From contig JAPYRG010000002.1 of the NCBI GenBank assembly GCA_029936965.1, forward strand, positions 1 to 64,000: a stretch of 64,000 nt of DNA. Direction: 5' to 3'. Position 1 is the first letter of the stretch; every line of letters begins with the position of its first letter. Below are positions 52,803-61,541 of the stretch, piece after piece. This stretch comes from Fidelibacterota bacterium. GTDB taxonomy: Bacteria > Fidelibacterota > Marinisomatia > Marinisomatales > TCS55. Made by a program: the position numbers and the translations under genes. Below the pieces are notes generated by a model. It was not told the DNA's origin, searched no databases, and saw only the letters and a program-made list of their open reading frames with translations.

Positions 52803-55202
52803 CTAAAAAACATTTCCAAAAATAATTGTATAATTCCATCCAGGAGGATCACCGCTATTATCTATAGCATCAAAACCATATCCCATATCAAAACCCAATA
52901 CCCCCATCATAGGCATATAAAATCTTATTCCTATCCCAGCTGACCTTTTCAAGGTAAATGCGCCATCTCTAGGTATGTCAAAAGATTCTGACATATTTAC
53001 TGTATTCCACACATTTCCCATTTCAGCAAATATTAAACCATAAATTACAGGGTTTTTAGAAACAGGAACACGAAATTCTGTTACTGAACGTAATAATGCA
53101 TTTCCACCCGTTGGCCCTGGGCTAATAGAATTATCTGGGTATCCACGTAGCATATTACCATAAGGCATTCCATTACCACCCATAATAAATTTTTCATCAA
53201 AAGGGATAAGTGATTTTTGATTGTTCAAATTATCTAATGGTTGAATAACGCCAATTTTGAATGAGCTCATTAATACAAATTTCCAGAATGTAGGGGTGAA
53301 CCATTCCAAATTCAATAAATGTTTGACAAAATCCTCGTTTCCACCAAACAAATTTCCAGATAATGTTGTTTCCCATGTAAATTTTGATCCTTGAGTTGGA
53401 AATTCATGGTGGTTTCTTTTATCTCTAGTAATAACTTGGGTAATGCTATTCGCAAAGGTTGTACCTAACCCATTAACATATTGATCTAATTCTTCCTTAG
53501 TTCCTTCATAGGTTTTTTGCATAGATCGGACTACCCAATAACCTCGAAAGTAATCATCTGGCCATTTAAACCTTCTACCCCATTGGACGGAACCTCCTCT
53601 CATCCTTAAATCTAAAGGAAAATAATAGTTTGTTCCTTGACCCCGATATGTGTAATAAATGGAAAAACCAACTCTATTTGGAGTGTCAAATATCATTGGA
53701 TCAACAAAACTCATGCTAAAGCTTTTAAATTGAGATGTAGGTTGGGATGAATAAAAATTATATCTAGATCCAATATTATAACTGATCATAAATTGCTGGC
53801 CCATACCTCTGAAATTGGCAAACTCTATCCCTACTCCCCCAGATAACCCATAAACCCCACTATATCCTATATTTGCATTTGCACGATCTGAAGACTTCTC
53901 TTCTACAACAATTTCTAAATCCACCTCATCTTCATCCACTGGAGCTACGTCTGGTAACACATTTGCAAAGTAATTTAATCGAGCTAAATTACTTTGACTT
54001 CGAATAAGCATTTCTCTGTTAAAAATATCTCCTGGAAAAATATTTAATTCTCTTCTAATAACATTCTCTCTAGTATGGTCATTACCAAAAATAGATATGT
54101 TTCGCACACTTACTTGATGGTTTTCAATTATTGGAAAATGTATATCAAGAGAGTCTTTACCTATAGGAATAAACTGTGGTTCTATACGACTATATATGTA
54201 TCCACGATCCATATATAAACCTTGCATATTATTATATACTGCAACATTAAACTCTTCTTCATTATAATATTCGCCCTTTTTAAGATTTAGCGCTCGTTCT
54301 AATTTGTAAGTATCAAATAGAGTATTTCCATCCCAAGAAAAATTTCTATATTTATATCTGGTCCCTTCATTAACCTTAATTACAATATCAATATTTTTAA
54401 GTTTGGGAGCTGAAATAGTTGTATCTGAAATTATATAAAAATCACGATATCCATTATTTCTATAAAAAGATTCTAAAGCCAATTTATCTTCTTTGAAGTT
54501 ATTATTATCAAAAAACGATCTCCAAAATAAATACCACCGCTGTTGTTTTGTTTCTTTTAAAACTCTACGTAAGCGAAAATCAGAATAAGATTCATTTCCA
54601 TCAAAAATAATTTTATCAATTTTAACTTTATCATTTTCTTTAATGGTAAAAACAATATCTTTTGTTAATGCCTTCTTTTTAGCATCTTTTTCTGATTCTT
54701 GGTTTTCTACATTACCATTGGGTTCAATTAGTTCTGCATCGATTTCAGCAAGCAAGAAGCCGTCACCTGCATAAAACTTTCTTAATTTTGATATAGATTC
54801 AATAAGGGAATGAGATTTAATTCTCTGCCCTTTATATAATTCTAATTCATCTTGTAACTGCTTATCTTTTAATCGTTTATTTCCTTTATATATTACAGAG
54901 CCTAATATTGGGTTTTCTTCAACATGTATAGATATAAATAAACCTTCAGATGTCTCCTTATCGATGACAATCTGTATATCTTTAAACAATCCTAATTGCC
55001 AAAGTCGTTTTACAGCCCTAGAGAAATCAGCAACATTAATTAATTCATTTTGCCTAAGTCCAGATGTATATCTAATCATTGTTTCAGCCGCAAGAGTGTT
55101 TCCTTCAATCTCCACACCAAGAAGCGTTACATCTTGTTGGGCATATATGTGAATAGCGCAAAAAAGAACAAGAATAATCTTTACAATATTTTTATTAATC
55201 AT
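52803..55202 (-). CDS. bamA: Outer-membrane assembly factor BamA
   Basis: Core of the machine that folds barrels into the outer membrane. Signal peptide (about 1-21), five POTRA domains (about 24-430), then an Omp85 barrel (about 440-799) with the conserved GGNGMPYGNMLRGYP in the lid loop region (like the VRGF motif area) and a Phe at the C-terminus (IIFGNVF). A 30-residue charged insert (EPNGNVENQESEKDAKKK) lies in the second POTRA. The 799-aa length is standard. It is 6 nt after uppS. Confidence 0.96.
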   Translation of the reverse strand: MINKNIVKIILVLFCAIHIYAQQDVTLLGVEIEGNTLAAETMIRYTSGLRQNELINVADFSRAVKRLWQLGLFKDIQIVIDKETSEGLFISIHVEENPILGSVIYKGNKRLKDKQLQDELELYKGQRIKSHSLIESISKLRKFYAGDGFLLAEIDAELIEPNGNVENQESEKDAKKKALTKDIVFTIKENDKVKIDKIIFDGNESYSDFRLRRVLKETKQQRWYLFWRSFFDNNNFKEDKLALESFYRNNGYRDFYIISDTTISAPKLKNIDIVIKVNEGTRYKYRNFSWDGNTLFDTYKLERALNLKKGEYYNEEEFNVAVYNNMQGLYMDRGYIYSRIEPQFIPIGKDSLDIHFPIIENHQVSVRNISIFGNDHTRENVIRRELNIFPGDIFNREMLIRSQSNLARLNYFANVLPDVAPVDEDEVDLEIVVEEKSSDRANANIGYSGVYGLSGGVGIEFANFRGMGQQFMISYNIGSRYNFYSSQPTSQFKSFSMSFVDPMIFDTPNRVGFSIYYTYRGQGTNYYFPLDLRMRGGSVQWGRRFKWPDDYFRGYWVVRSMQKTYEGTKEELDQYVNGLGTTFANSITQVITRDKRNHHEFPTQGSKFTWETTLSGNLFGGNEDFVKHLLNLEWFTPTFWKFVLMSSFKIGVIQPLDNLNNQKSLIPFDEKFIMGGNGMPYGNMLRGYPDNSISPGPTGGNALLRSVTEFRVPVSKNPVIYGLIFAEMGNVWNTVNMSESFDIPRDGAFTLKRSAGIGIRFYMPMMGVLGFDMGYGFDAIDNSGDPPGWNYTIIFGNVF

Positions 55203-55208
55203 AGTTAA

Positions 55209-55943
55209 TTACTTAGGTATCGTTCCGAAACGACGATCGCGATTTTGATAATCTTCTATGGCTTTCAATAATTCGTTTTCACGAAATTCGGGCCAATATT
55301 TTTTTGTAACATGTATTTCTGAATATGCAATTTGCCAAAGTAAAAAGTTACTTAATCTAAATTCACCACCAGTGCGAATTAATAAATCTGGATCTGGTAT
55401 GTTATATGTATCCAATTCACTTATAATATCACTCTCTTTAATCTTATTAGGATCAGCTTCACCATTTATTGCCTTAGTTGCAATATTTTTTACCATACGT
55501 AAAATCTCATTTCTACTACCATAACTCAAAGCAAGTATTAAGTTAAGGCCAGAATTATTTTTGGTTGATTCCAGACCTTCTTCCATTCCCTTTCTCGCAT
55601 TATCTGGTAACTCATTCAAATTTCCAATCGTCATTAAACGTACATTATTTTTATTCAAGTCTTTTATCTCGCGTCTAATAGTTGACAGCAATAGACGCAT
55701 TAGAGCTTTTACTTCACCTCTAGGACGTTTCCAATTTTCAGAAGAAAATGTATAAAGTGACAAATATTTTATACCAATCTCATCACATTTCTTCGTAATA
55801 GCTCTTACAGAACTTATTCCTTCTTTATGGCCTGCAATCCTAGGCAATGAGTTTCTCTGAGCCCAGCGTCCATTCCCATCCATAATTATTGCAATATGTT
55901 CAGGTATATTATTATCTACGAAATTTTTAGCCACTGTATTCAT
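55209..55943 (-). CDS. uppS: Isoprenyl (undecaprenyl) diphosphate synthase
   Basis: Makes the C55 lipid carrier for peptidoglycan and O-antigen. Catalytic Asp22 in IMDGNGRWA, the FSSENWKRP segment and RTGGEFRLSNFLLWQIAYSE at the active site entrance are all present. The 244-aa length is standard. First gene of the ten-gene envelope operon ending with rseP. Upstream on the minus strand there is a TATAAT (complement of 55992-55997) with no convincing -35 partner. cdsA, often next to uppS, is absent. Confidence 0.96.
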   Translation of the reverse strand: MNTVAKNFVDNNIPEHIAIIMDGNGRWAQRNSLPRIAGHKEGISSVRAITKKCDEIGIKYLSLYTFSSENWKRPRGEVKALMRLLLSTIRREIKDLNKNNVRLMTIGNLNELPDNARKGMEEGLESTKNNSGLNLILALSYGSRNEILRMVKNIATKAINGEADPNKIKESDIISELDTYNIPDPDLLIRTGGEFRLSNFLLWQIAYSEIHVTKKYWPEFRENELLKAIEDYQNRDRRFGTIPK

Positions 55944-56032
55944 TTTTTAACAATTAATTTATTATTAAAAGAAACAAGCGAAGTTAACGCAATTATATAT
56001 TATAAAATTAATGTAAACATAACGTCTTAAAA

Positions 56033-56428
56033 TCAAGATGGTTCCTCATAAATTTCTGCTATATGATGATCAAATATTAATATTTTATTTGGAATAGACT
56101 CAATTCCAAAGAATTCACCCTTGCACTTGTAACATACAATACTATCAGGTACTTGATAATATATTAACCAATCAATAAGAGCTACAATTGCTAAGCTCAA
56201 ACCATAAGTAATTGGAACGAATATTATACCAAGAATAATTATTCCACAACCTAGGATCTTGTTAAAATCTTTTTGAATATAAAAATGAGAACTTTGACAA
56301 GCTGGGCATTTTTCAAATGACATAAAATTTGTCCAATCAACTTGATTTTTACTATACGCACAATTTACACTATCATTTAATTCATGTCTTTCTTTACAAA
56401 GCTCGCAAAAAAAGTATGGGTTAATCAT
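56033..56428 (-). CDS. Double zinc-ribbon membrane protein
   Basis: 131 aa. Two CxxC pairs lie in the N-terminal part (CELC at 8-11, CPAC at 41-44) and a third pair after the membrane segment (CYKC, about 98-101), suggesting zinc ribbons on the cytoplasmic side. A hydrophobic hairpin at about 59-90 separates them. I do not recognise the family. It overlaps the 263-aa membrane gene upstream by 4 nt (ATGA), so the two are a coupled pair. Confidence 0.72.
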   Translation of the reverse strand: MINPYFFCELCKERHELNDSVNCAYSKNQVDWTNFMSFEKCPACQSSHFYIQKDFNKILGCGIIILGIIFVPITYGLSLAIVALIDWLIYYQVPDSIVCYKCKGEFFGIESIPNKILIFDHHIAEIYEEPS

Positions 56429-57216
56429 AATATTATCCCAAAACGAAATGCATAATATTTATAGAATAAGTCTCCAAATAATACTGCTACTACAGAAACA
56501 TAAATAAGCCCTGTGGCGCTTTGCGTAGATTGTATCTGTAAAGTATTCCAGATAAAAACATTTAACAATATTGGAATAATTACGCCAAAAAATATTGCTA
56601 CAGATAACAAAAACCCTTCAAATGTCCCTAAGAAAGTAATTAATGATAAAACGATTCCATAATTATCAACTACTTCAAAACTAATTAATGCATATAGATT
56701 CCAAACTAATCGTAGTCCTAATAAAACCGAAAATAAAATAATACTATTCTTCAATAAACTAATCGGAAGTTGAATAACGTTTAAGTACCAATGTCCTAAA
56801 ATCATTGAGAAAAAAACTAAAGCAATAATTGAATGGCCGATAAATATGATTATATAATCTGAAAACTGTAAATCAATAATGAAGACTTGGTTCATAATAA
56901 GTATTAAGTATACAACACCAATAATTGGTGGAATAGATATGTAAAGATTATTAATGTGCTTGGTTTTCCAAAATACTGCTGTTATTACTAGTTGTAGTAA
57001 AAACCAAAAAACTCCCAAATAAAAATTATTATATTGTGATAAAGACAAGTATGCAAATAACATTCCAATAGAAATAATAATTGACACCATTCCCTGATTA
57101 AATCGATAGAATCCACCCTCAATTAATTTATATGGAGAAAGCCACAAAAGTAGGGGGTATATCGCACCGAACCCTAAAAAGGTAATTGCTAAAATCTCAT
57201 CAAAAAAAGAAAACAT
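56425..57216 (-). CDS. Polytopic membrane protein of unknown function, 263 aa
   Basis: Eight or so hydrophobic helices, few charges, no family motif that I know. Conserved-looking points are YPLLLWLSPYKLIEGGFYRFNQG near the N-terminus and a GHWYLNVIQLP loop at about residue 140 with a single His. It lies 12 nt after mrp and is translationally coupled to the zinc-ribbon protein. It may be the membrane partner of that protein. Role unknown. Confidence 0.72.
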   Translation of the reverse strand: MFSFFDEILAITFLGFGAIYPLLLWLSPYKLIEGGFYRFNQGMVSIIISIGMLFAYLSLSQYNNFYLGVFWFLLQLVITAVFWKTKHINNLYISIPPIIGVVYLILIMNQVFIIDLQFSDYIIIFIGHSIIALVFFSMILGHWYLNVIQLPISLLKNSIILFSVLLGLRLVWNLYALISFEVVDNYGIVLSLITFLGTFEGFLLSVAIFFGVIIPILLNVFIWNTLQIQSTQSATGLIYVSVVAVLFGDLFYKYYAFRFGIIL

Positions 57217-57228
57217 AACTTGTTAAAA

Positions 57229-58371
57229 TCAATTTATTAACTGAGAATTTATTTTATTTACTATATCTCGAAATATATTTGAAACTAAATTTTTAGGTTG
57301 TGATAAAATTATAGGTTCACCTTTATCTGTTGCATGCATCATTTCAATTGATATTGGAATTTTACCAAGCAATGGCACATCCAATCTTTTGCTTTCCTTT
57401 AAACCGCCACCAGATTTAAATAAATTGATCGGGATAGAAAAACTTCCATCATCATTTATATTTATCTTCTCATCTATTCCATTAATATCTAAAGAATAGT
57501 TATCAGTATTATTTTTATCTAACCCTTTTACTTTTCCATTTATCAGTAAACTAGACATATTTTCAATTACACCAATAATAGGTGTATGTACTTTCCTAAA
57601 CATATCTGCGCCTTTTTGTACATCTGCTAAAGCAATATCTTGAGGCGTGGTAACAATTACTGCTCCTGACATTCGAAGTTTTTGGGTTAAGGTTAACTGT
57701 ATATCACCAGTTCCAGGAGGTAAATCAAGAACTAAGTAGTCCAATTCCCCCCAATGAACATCATTAAAAAATTGCTCTGTCATGCGACTTACTAACGGAC
57801 CTCTCCAAATAACAGGAGTATCATTACCGCTAATAAAACCAAAACTCATTACTTTTAATCCATAATGTTCAATAGGAATAATTTTTCGGTCTTCCGTCAT
57901 ACCTGGGCTTTTATTTATACCTAATATTATAGGTAAGGATGGTCCATATATATCTAAATCCAGTAGTCCAACAGAATAATTATCTTCTCGAAGAGCTAAT
58001 GCAATATTCGCAGCGATAGTAGATTTCCCTACACCCCCCTTACCAGAAGCAATGGCAATTACATTTTTAATATTACTTAAATTAAACTGACTTTGTTGGG
58101 CTGGAGCACCAGTCTGATTAGGTGTTGGCCTGTTTGGAGATTCATCAATAATCTCTATGTTGATTTTTTTAAAGTGCTGTGATAATATTTGATTTATACT
58201 ATTAACTACTTCATTCTTCTTCTCTTCATTTTTTGTCTTTAACGCTAAATTGATATTAATTCTATCATTATTAATTGTTATTTCTTTGATTAAACCAAAT
58301 GACACAATATCTCTAGAAAAACCAGGATATTTTACTGATTTTAAAAGTTCAAGTATTTGGGGATTATCCAT
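57229..58371 (-). CDS. Mrp/ApbC-type P-loop ATPase lacking all cysteines
   Basis: Family of iron-sulfur cluster carriers. A MIP18-like (DUF59) domain is at 1-76, then a Pro/Gln linker, then the deviant Walker A GKGGVGKST (110-118), DLDIYGPS and DLPPGTGDIQ. In canonical members the segment after ENMS carries the CPxC that holds a bridging 4Fe-4S cluster; here residues 274-335 are an enlarged insertion with no Cys, and the entire 380-aa protein contains none. ATPase motifs are intact. Preceded by the fdxA terminator, so it has its own promoter; followed by two membrane genes. Confidence 0.92.
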   Translation of the reverse strand: MDNPQILELLKSVKYPGFSRDIVSFGLIKEITINNDRININLALKTKNEEKKNEVVNSINQILSQHFKKINIEIIDESPNRPTPNQTGAPAQQSQFNLSNIKNVIAIASGKGGVGKSTIAANIALALREDNYSVGLLDLDIYGPSLPIILGINKSPGMTEDRKIIPIEHYGLKVMSFGFISGNDTPVIWRGPLVSRMTEQFFNDVHWGELDYLVLDLPPGTGDIQLTLTQKLRMSGAVIVTTPQDIALADVQKGADMFRKVHTPIIGVIENMSSLLINGKVKGLDKNNTDNYSLDINGIDEKININDDGSFSIPINLFKSGGGLKESKRLDVPLLGKIPISIEMMHATDKGEPIILSQPKNLVSNIFRDIVNKINSQLIN

Positions 58372-58380
58372 TATTTATAT

Positions 58381-58411
58381 AAAAAAACGGCTGTTAAAAA
58401 ATACAGCCGTT
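58381..58411 (-). terminator. Intrinsic terminator after fdxA
   Basis: AACGGCTGT (58386-58394) pairs with ACAGCCGTT (58403-58411) around an 8-nt loop. On the minus strand the stem is followed by at least five Ts. It separates fdxA from mrp, whose ATG is 10 nt further on. Confidence 0.9.
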
Positions 58412-58435
58412 ATAATAATATGATTAATAAATAGT

Positions 58436-58738
58436 TTATCCAGAGAGATCTCTTCCAAACCAATCATAATTGATCTTAATAAACTTATTCCATTCATCCG
58501 GGACTTCACTTTCTTCAAATATTGCTTCTACTGGGCATTCTGGTTCGCACGCTCCACAATCAATACATTCTTCTGGATCAATATAAAGCTGTTTACCGTC
58601 AGGATCAAATCCATCTGCTTTTGCTTCCGCACCTGCCCCTGATTTATCATCTGGTCCATGTATACAATCTACGGGACAAACCTCAACACATGCAGTATCA
58701 CAAGTTCCAACACAGGGTTCAGCAATTATATATGTCAT
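58436..58738 (-). CDS. fdxA: Seven-iron ferredoxin (FdxA type)
   Basis: Small electron carrier, 100 aa. N-terminal cysteines C9, C13, C17, C21 and C25 and the second cluster C58, C61, C64 and C68 (CIDCGACEPECP) match the 3Fe-4S plus 4Fe-4S ferredoxins. An acidic, Gly/Ala-rich insert lies between them (about 28-48). C9 and C13 are separated by three residues where most homologues have two. GGAG precedes the start. Single gene, divergent from the other ferredoxin. Confidence 0.92.
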   Translation of the reverse strand: MTYIIAEPCVGTCDTACVEVCPVDCIHGPDDKSGAGAEAKADGFDPDGKQLYIDPEECIDCGACEPECPVEAIFEESEVPDEWNKFIKINYDWFGRDLSG

Positions 58739-58896
58739 TATAATCTCCTAAATAATTTTATGATTAATAATAATCTTTAGTTCCAAAGCATAGAATTTAT
58801 AAGAAAATCTATTAATGAAAAAAGCTTTTGGATAATCGGTAATTATTGTCAAATATTATATGTAGTTATAATTTCTTCGTCTTAAATAGATTTATT

Positions 58897-59232
58897 ATGG
58901 CTGAAAACTACAAATACGATCATTATAAGTCAGTTCCTGATCCTGCAGAAAAAGTCAACTTTAAAAAGAAAAAACCAAAGTTGATTGCTGTAGTTGATGA
59001 AGACAACTGTACAGGGTGTCAGGTTTGTGTCCCATTCTGCCCTGTGGATTGTATTGAGCCAGTTGAAGACGAAAAGTATGGGATTCCTATACCTCCTGTA
59101 CAAGTAAGATATGATGAATGTATTGGTTGTCAGATTTGTGCTAAAGTATGCACAAAACTAACGTGGGATGCGATAAAAATGATAAAAACTGAAGAATTTG
59201 AAGAAAATTATAATTATTCAGTTTCTGAATAA
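58897..59232 (+). CDS. Two-cluster 4Fe-4S ferredoxin-like protein
   Basis: 111 aa from the ATG at 58897; a frame from 58846 would add 17 unrelated residues. Two clusters: CTGCQVCVPFCPVDC and CIGCQICAKVC, preceded by a basic N-terminal part (VNFKKKKPKLIAVVD). The second has the C-x2-C-x2-C-x3-C ferredoxin spacing. No hydrophobic helix, so it is soluble. It faces fdxA across a 158-nt gap that holds TTGTCA and TATAAT elements spaced a little short. Partner enzymes are not nearby. Confidence 0.88.
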   Translation: MAENYKYDHYKSVPDPAEKVNFKKKKPKLIAVVDEDNCTGCQVCVPFCPVDCIEPVEDEKYGIPIPPVQVRYDECIGCQICAKVCTKLTWDAIKMIKTEEFEENYNYSVSE

Positions 59233-59244
59233 TTAATCTATAAT

Positions 59245-60387
59245 TTAGTCCCCTTTAAAAAAAATATCTTTAATTGCATCAATTAATGCATTTGAATCAC
59301 TTTTATCATTATATGCATTAAAAGAAAAACGTAGCATATTTTTATTATCCCATTGAAATATAGGAATTTCAATTTTGTGATTAATCAATAGTGTATTTTT
59401 TATTTTTGATGAATCATTAACAGGTATATGAATACTTGCCATTTGAGCTAACCAATTATCATTTACTGGACACAATAAGTTAGTTTTTAGTATTTCTTGT
59501 AATGATATTAAAGTTTTCTTTGTTAAGTCTCTACATTTCGCCTGAACTATATCCCAATTATTATTTTTTTGGAAGTTTATTGCTGTAGGCACCGATAAAT
59601 AGGAACTAAAGTCCCGTGTGCCTTGATATTGATTCTCATTTATAAATGAACTTGGAGAAGGGTCAACATCTTTTCCCCAGCTAACAATTAAAGGATCAAT
59701 TGAATTCTGAATTTCTTTTTTTACATACATGAAAGATGATCCTTTGGGTGCGCTTAGCCATTTATGACATGCGCCTATATAAATATCTGGGTCTAAATCT
59801 GAAATATGTAAATCAATGTGGCCAGGCGCGTGAGCTCCATCTATGATTGTCATAATTCCTTCATTTTTAGCACGCTGGCATATTTCTTGAATCGGAAAAA
59901 TAATAGCAGTTGGACTAGTTATATGGCTTATAAATATAATCTTAGTATTATTCGTTACTTCTTGCCAAAAGTCATCTACAAAATTATTTTTCGTTGTAAA
60001 TGGAAGCTTTAGATTATTTTGAATTAAACTATATCCTTTATCTTTGGAAAACCAATCCCAAGCTCTTATCATAGCTCCATATTCATGATTTGAAGTTAAA
60101 ACTTCATAATTTTTATCAATCTTTAGACTTCGGATTATCGAATTGATTGCAGTTGTAGGGTTTGGAATAAATATTATATCATCTGAATCACAGGAAATAA
60201 AGGTTGATAAATCTTCGCGAGATTTTTTTAAATAATTATAAATATCATGGGAAAAATATTGAACTGGTTGACTTTCAATTAAACGTTGCCAGTGTTGATA
60301 ATTATTAAATACAGATTTTGGACAAGCGCCGAATGATCCATGATTTAAAAAAATAATATTTTTTTTTAATAGATACTGGTCCTTCAT
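59245..60387 (-). CDS. Class V aminotransferase (isopenicillin N epimerase-like)
   Basis: PLP enzyme with the NifS/IscS-like fold. LNHGSFGACP at the start, Asp183 (IIDGAHAPG) that pairs with the pyridine nitrogen, and Lys209 in ACHKWLSAPKG that forms the internal aldimine. The HG(S/A)FG start and the AHAPG motif resemble isopenicillin N epimerase and related amino-acid lyases/epimerases rather than cysteine desulfurases. The 380-aa length is typical. Overlaps the DoxX-like gene by one base. Substrate unknown. Confidence 0.85.
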   Translation of the reverse strand: MKDQYLLKKNIIFLNHGSFGACPKSVFNNYQHWQRLIESQPVQYFSHDIYNYLKKSREDLSTFISCDSDDIIFIPNPTTAINSIIRSLKIDKNYEVLTSNHEYGAMIRAWDWFSKDKGYSLIQNNLKLPFTTKNNFVDDFWQEVTNNTKIIFISHITSPTAIIFPIQEICQRAKNEGIMTIIDGAHAPGHIDLHISDLDPDIYIGACHKWLSAPKGSSFMYVKKEIQNSIDPLIVSWGKDVDPSPSSFINENQYQGTRDFSSYLSVPTAINFQKNNNWDIVQAKCRDLTKKTLISLQEILKTNLLCPVNDNWLAQMASIHIPVNDSSKIKNTLLINHKIEIPIFQWDNKNMLRFSFNAYNDKSDSNALIDAIKDIFFKGD

Positions 60388-60812
60388 TATTTAATAAAAG
60401 AAAATAATATGGATATCAACCCAAGAATGTTCAAAATAAAATAATTAACTATAACAGCTGCGCCAGCATAATCCTTTGCAACACGTTGTCCAAAAAAAAG
60501 AAAAATAAAATTAATTGCAGACAATAAAAACCCTATAACTAGTAAATCAATATTAGAATATAGAATATTAAATAAAACACCTATAAATAATAAAAGGCCA
60601 GAAAGCAATTCTGTAATTGTAATTATTAATAATAATAAAGGAACAAAATAATTCAATATAGTATCAGAAAAATGATCAGATAGCCAATCTAGATTCCCCT
60701 TACGGTCATTAAGTTTATCTATTGCAGATTGCATTAAAGCAATAGAAATAAAAATTCCAATTAAACATTGAATAAGATTTATTAAAGTTTCATAAGCAAT
60801 GATTTCATTCAT
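60387..60812 (-). CDS. DoxX-like small membrane protein
   Basis: Four membrane helices in 141 aa, with an early charged loop (KLNDRKGNLDWLSDHF) and the TELLSGLLLFIGVLF segment (E and G positions typical of DoxX/SURF4-like proteins). The family is loosely linked to respiratory or redox functions. Between plsC (9 nt) and the aminotransferase in the marR operon. Confidence 0.7.
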   Translation of the reverse strand: MNEIIAYETLINLIQCLIGIFISIALMQSAIDKLNDRKGNLDWLSDHFSDTILNYFVPLLLLIITITELLSGLLLFIGVLFNILYSNIDLLVIGFLLSAINFIFLFFGQRVAKDYAGAAVIVNYFILNILGLISILFSFIK

Positions 60813-60821
60813 TTTTTATAG

Positions 60822-61541
60822 TTATCCTTCAGCTATTAGTTTCTGTAGTTCTTTTTTTACATAATTACTTAATTCTTGTATTGTGTAATCATTGTATTGA
60901 TTTGATTTTATTGGATCACCATAATGTATTATTATAACACTTGGTTTTAATTTCCAATCCGTTTTCTTTTTTGCCTCCCATGCGCCAATAATTGCAACGG
61001 GAATAATAGTGGCTTTTGTCTTAACGGCTAAATGAAATGGGCCTTTTTTAAATTTACCTAATTCTCCTGAAATAGTACGTGTTCCTTCAGGTGCAATTAA
61101 TAGTGATGTGCCTGATAAAACAACTTTCTCTGCTTCATCAAGACTATGAATAGCATCTTTTAATTTTTCTCTTTTTATAGGAATAGCTTTATATCTTCGT
61201 AAAGCAGCTCCATAAATTGGATAGGAATACTGATCTTCAGCAGCAACTCCTGTGAGATAATGGCTTGTTGTACCTGCAATCATAAAATGATCAAACATGG
61301 ATTGATGATTTAACATGTATATATATGGTTGCTTATGCTTTGGTGGTATGGTTCCTTTTATTTTTAATAATTGACCAGCTGTCAACAAACAAGTTCTACA
61401 AAATATTTTCATATATCGATGTGCTACATCAAGTGAAACAAAAGTAGTAACAATAAAGTAACCAAATACCCCAACAACAAATGTTATAAAAAACATGGGC
61501 CAAAGAATAATTGATATGACTGACTTAAATAGTCCAACCAT
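60822..61541 (-). CDS. plsC: 1-acyl-sn-glycerol-3-phosphate acyltransferase
   Basis: Makes phosphatidic acid. An N-terminal membrane helix (about 10-35), catalytic NHQSMFD (His79, Asp84), and APEGTRT for glycerol-phosphate binding (about 152). The 239-aa length is standard. Overlaps mutY by 17 nt. Confidence 0.93.
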   Translation of the reverse strand: MVGLFKSVISIILWPMFFITFVVGVFGYFIVTTFVSLDVAHRYMKIFCRTCLLTAGQLLKIKGTIPPKHKQPYIYMLNHQSMFDHFMIAGTTSHYLTGVAAEDQYSYPIYGAALRRYKAIPIKREKLKDAIHSLDEAEKVVLSGTSLLIAPEGTRTISGELGKFKKGPFHLAVKTKATIIPVAIIGAWEAKKKTDWKLKPSVIIIHYGDPIKSNQYNDYTIQELSNYVKKELQKLIAEG

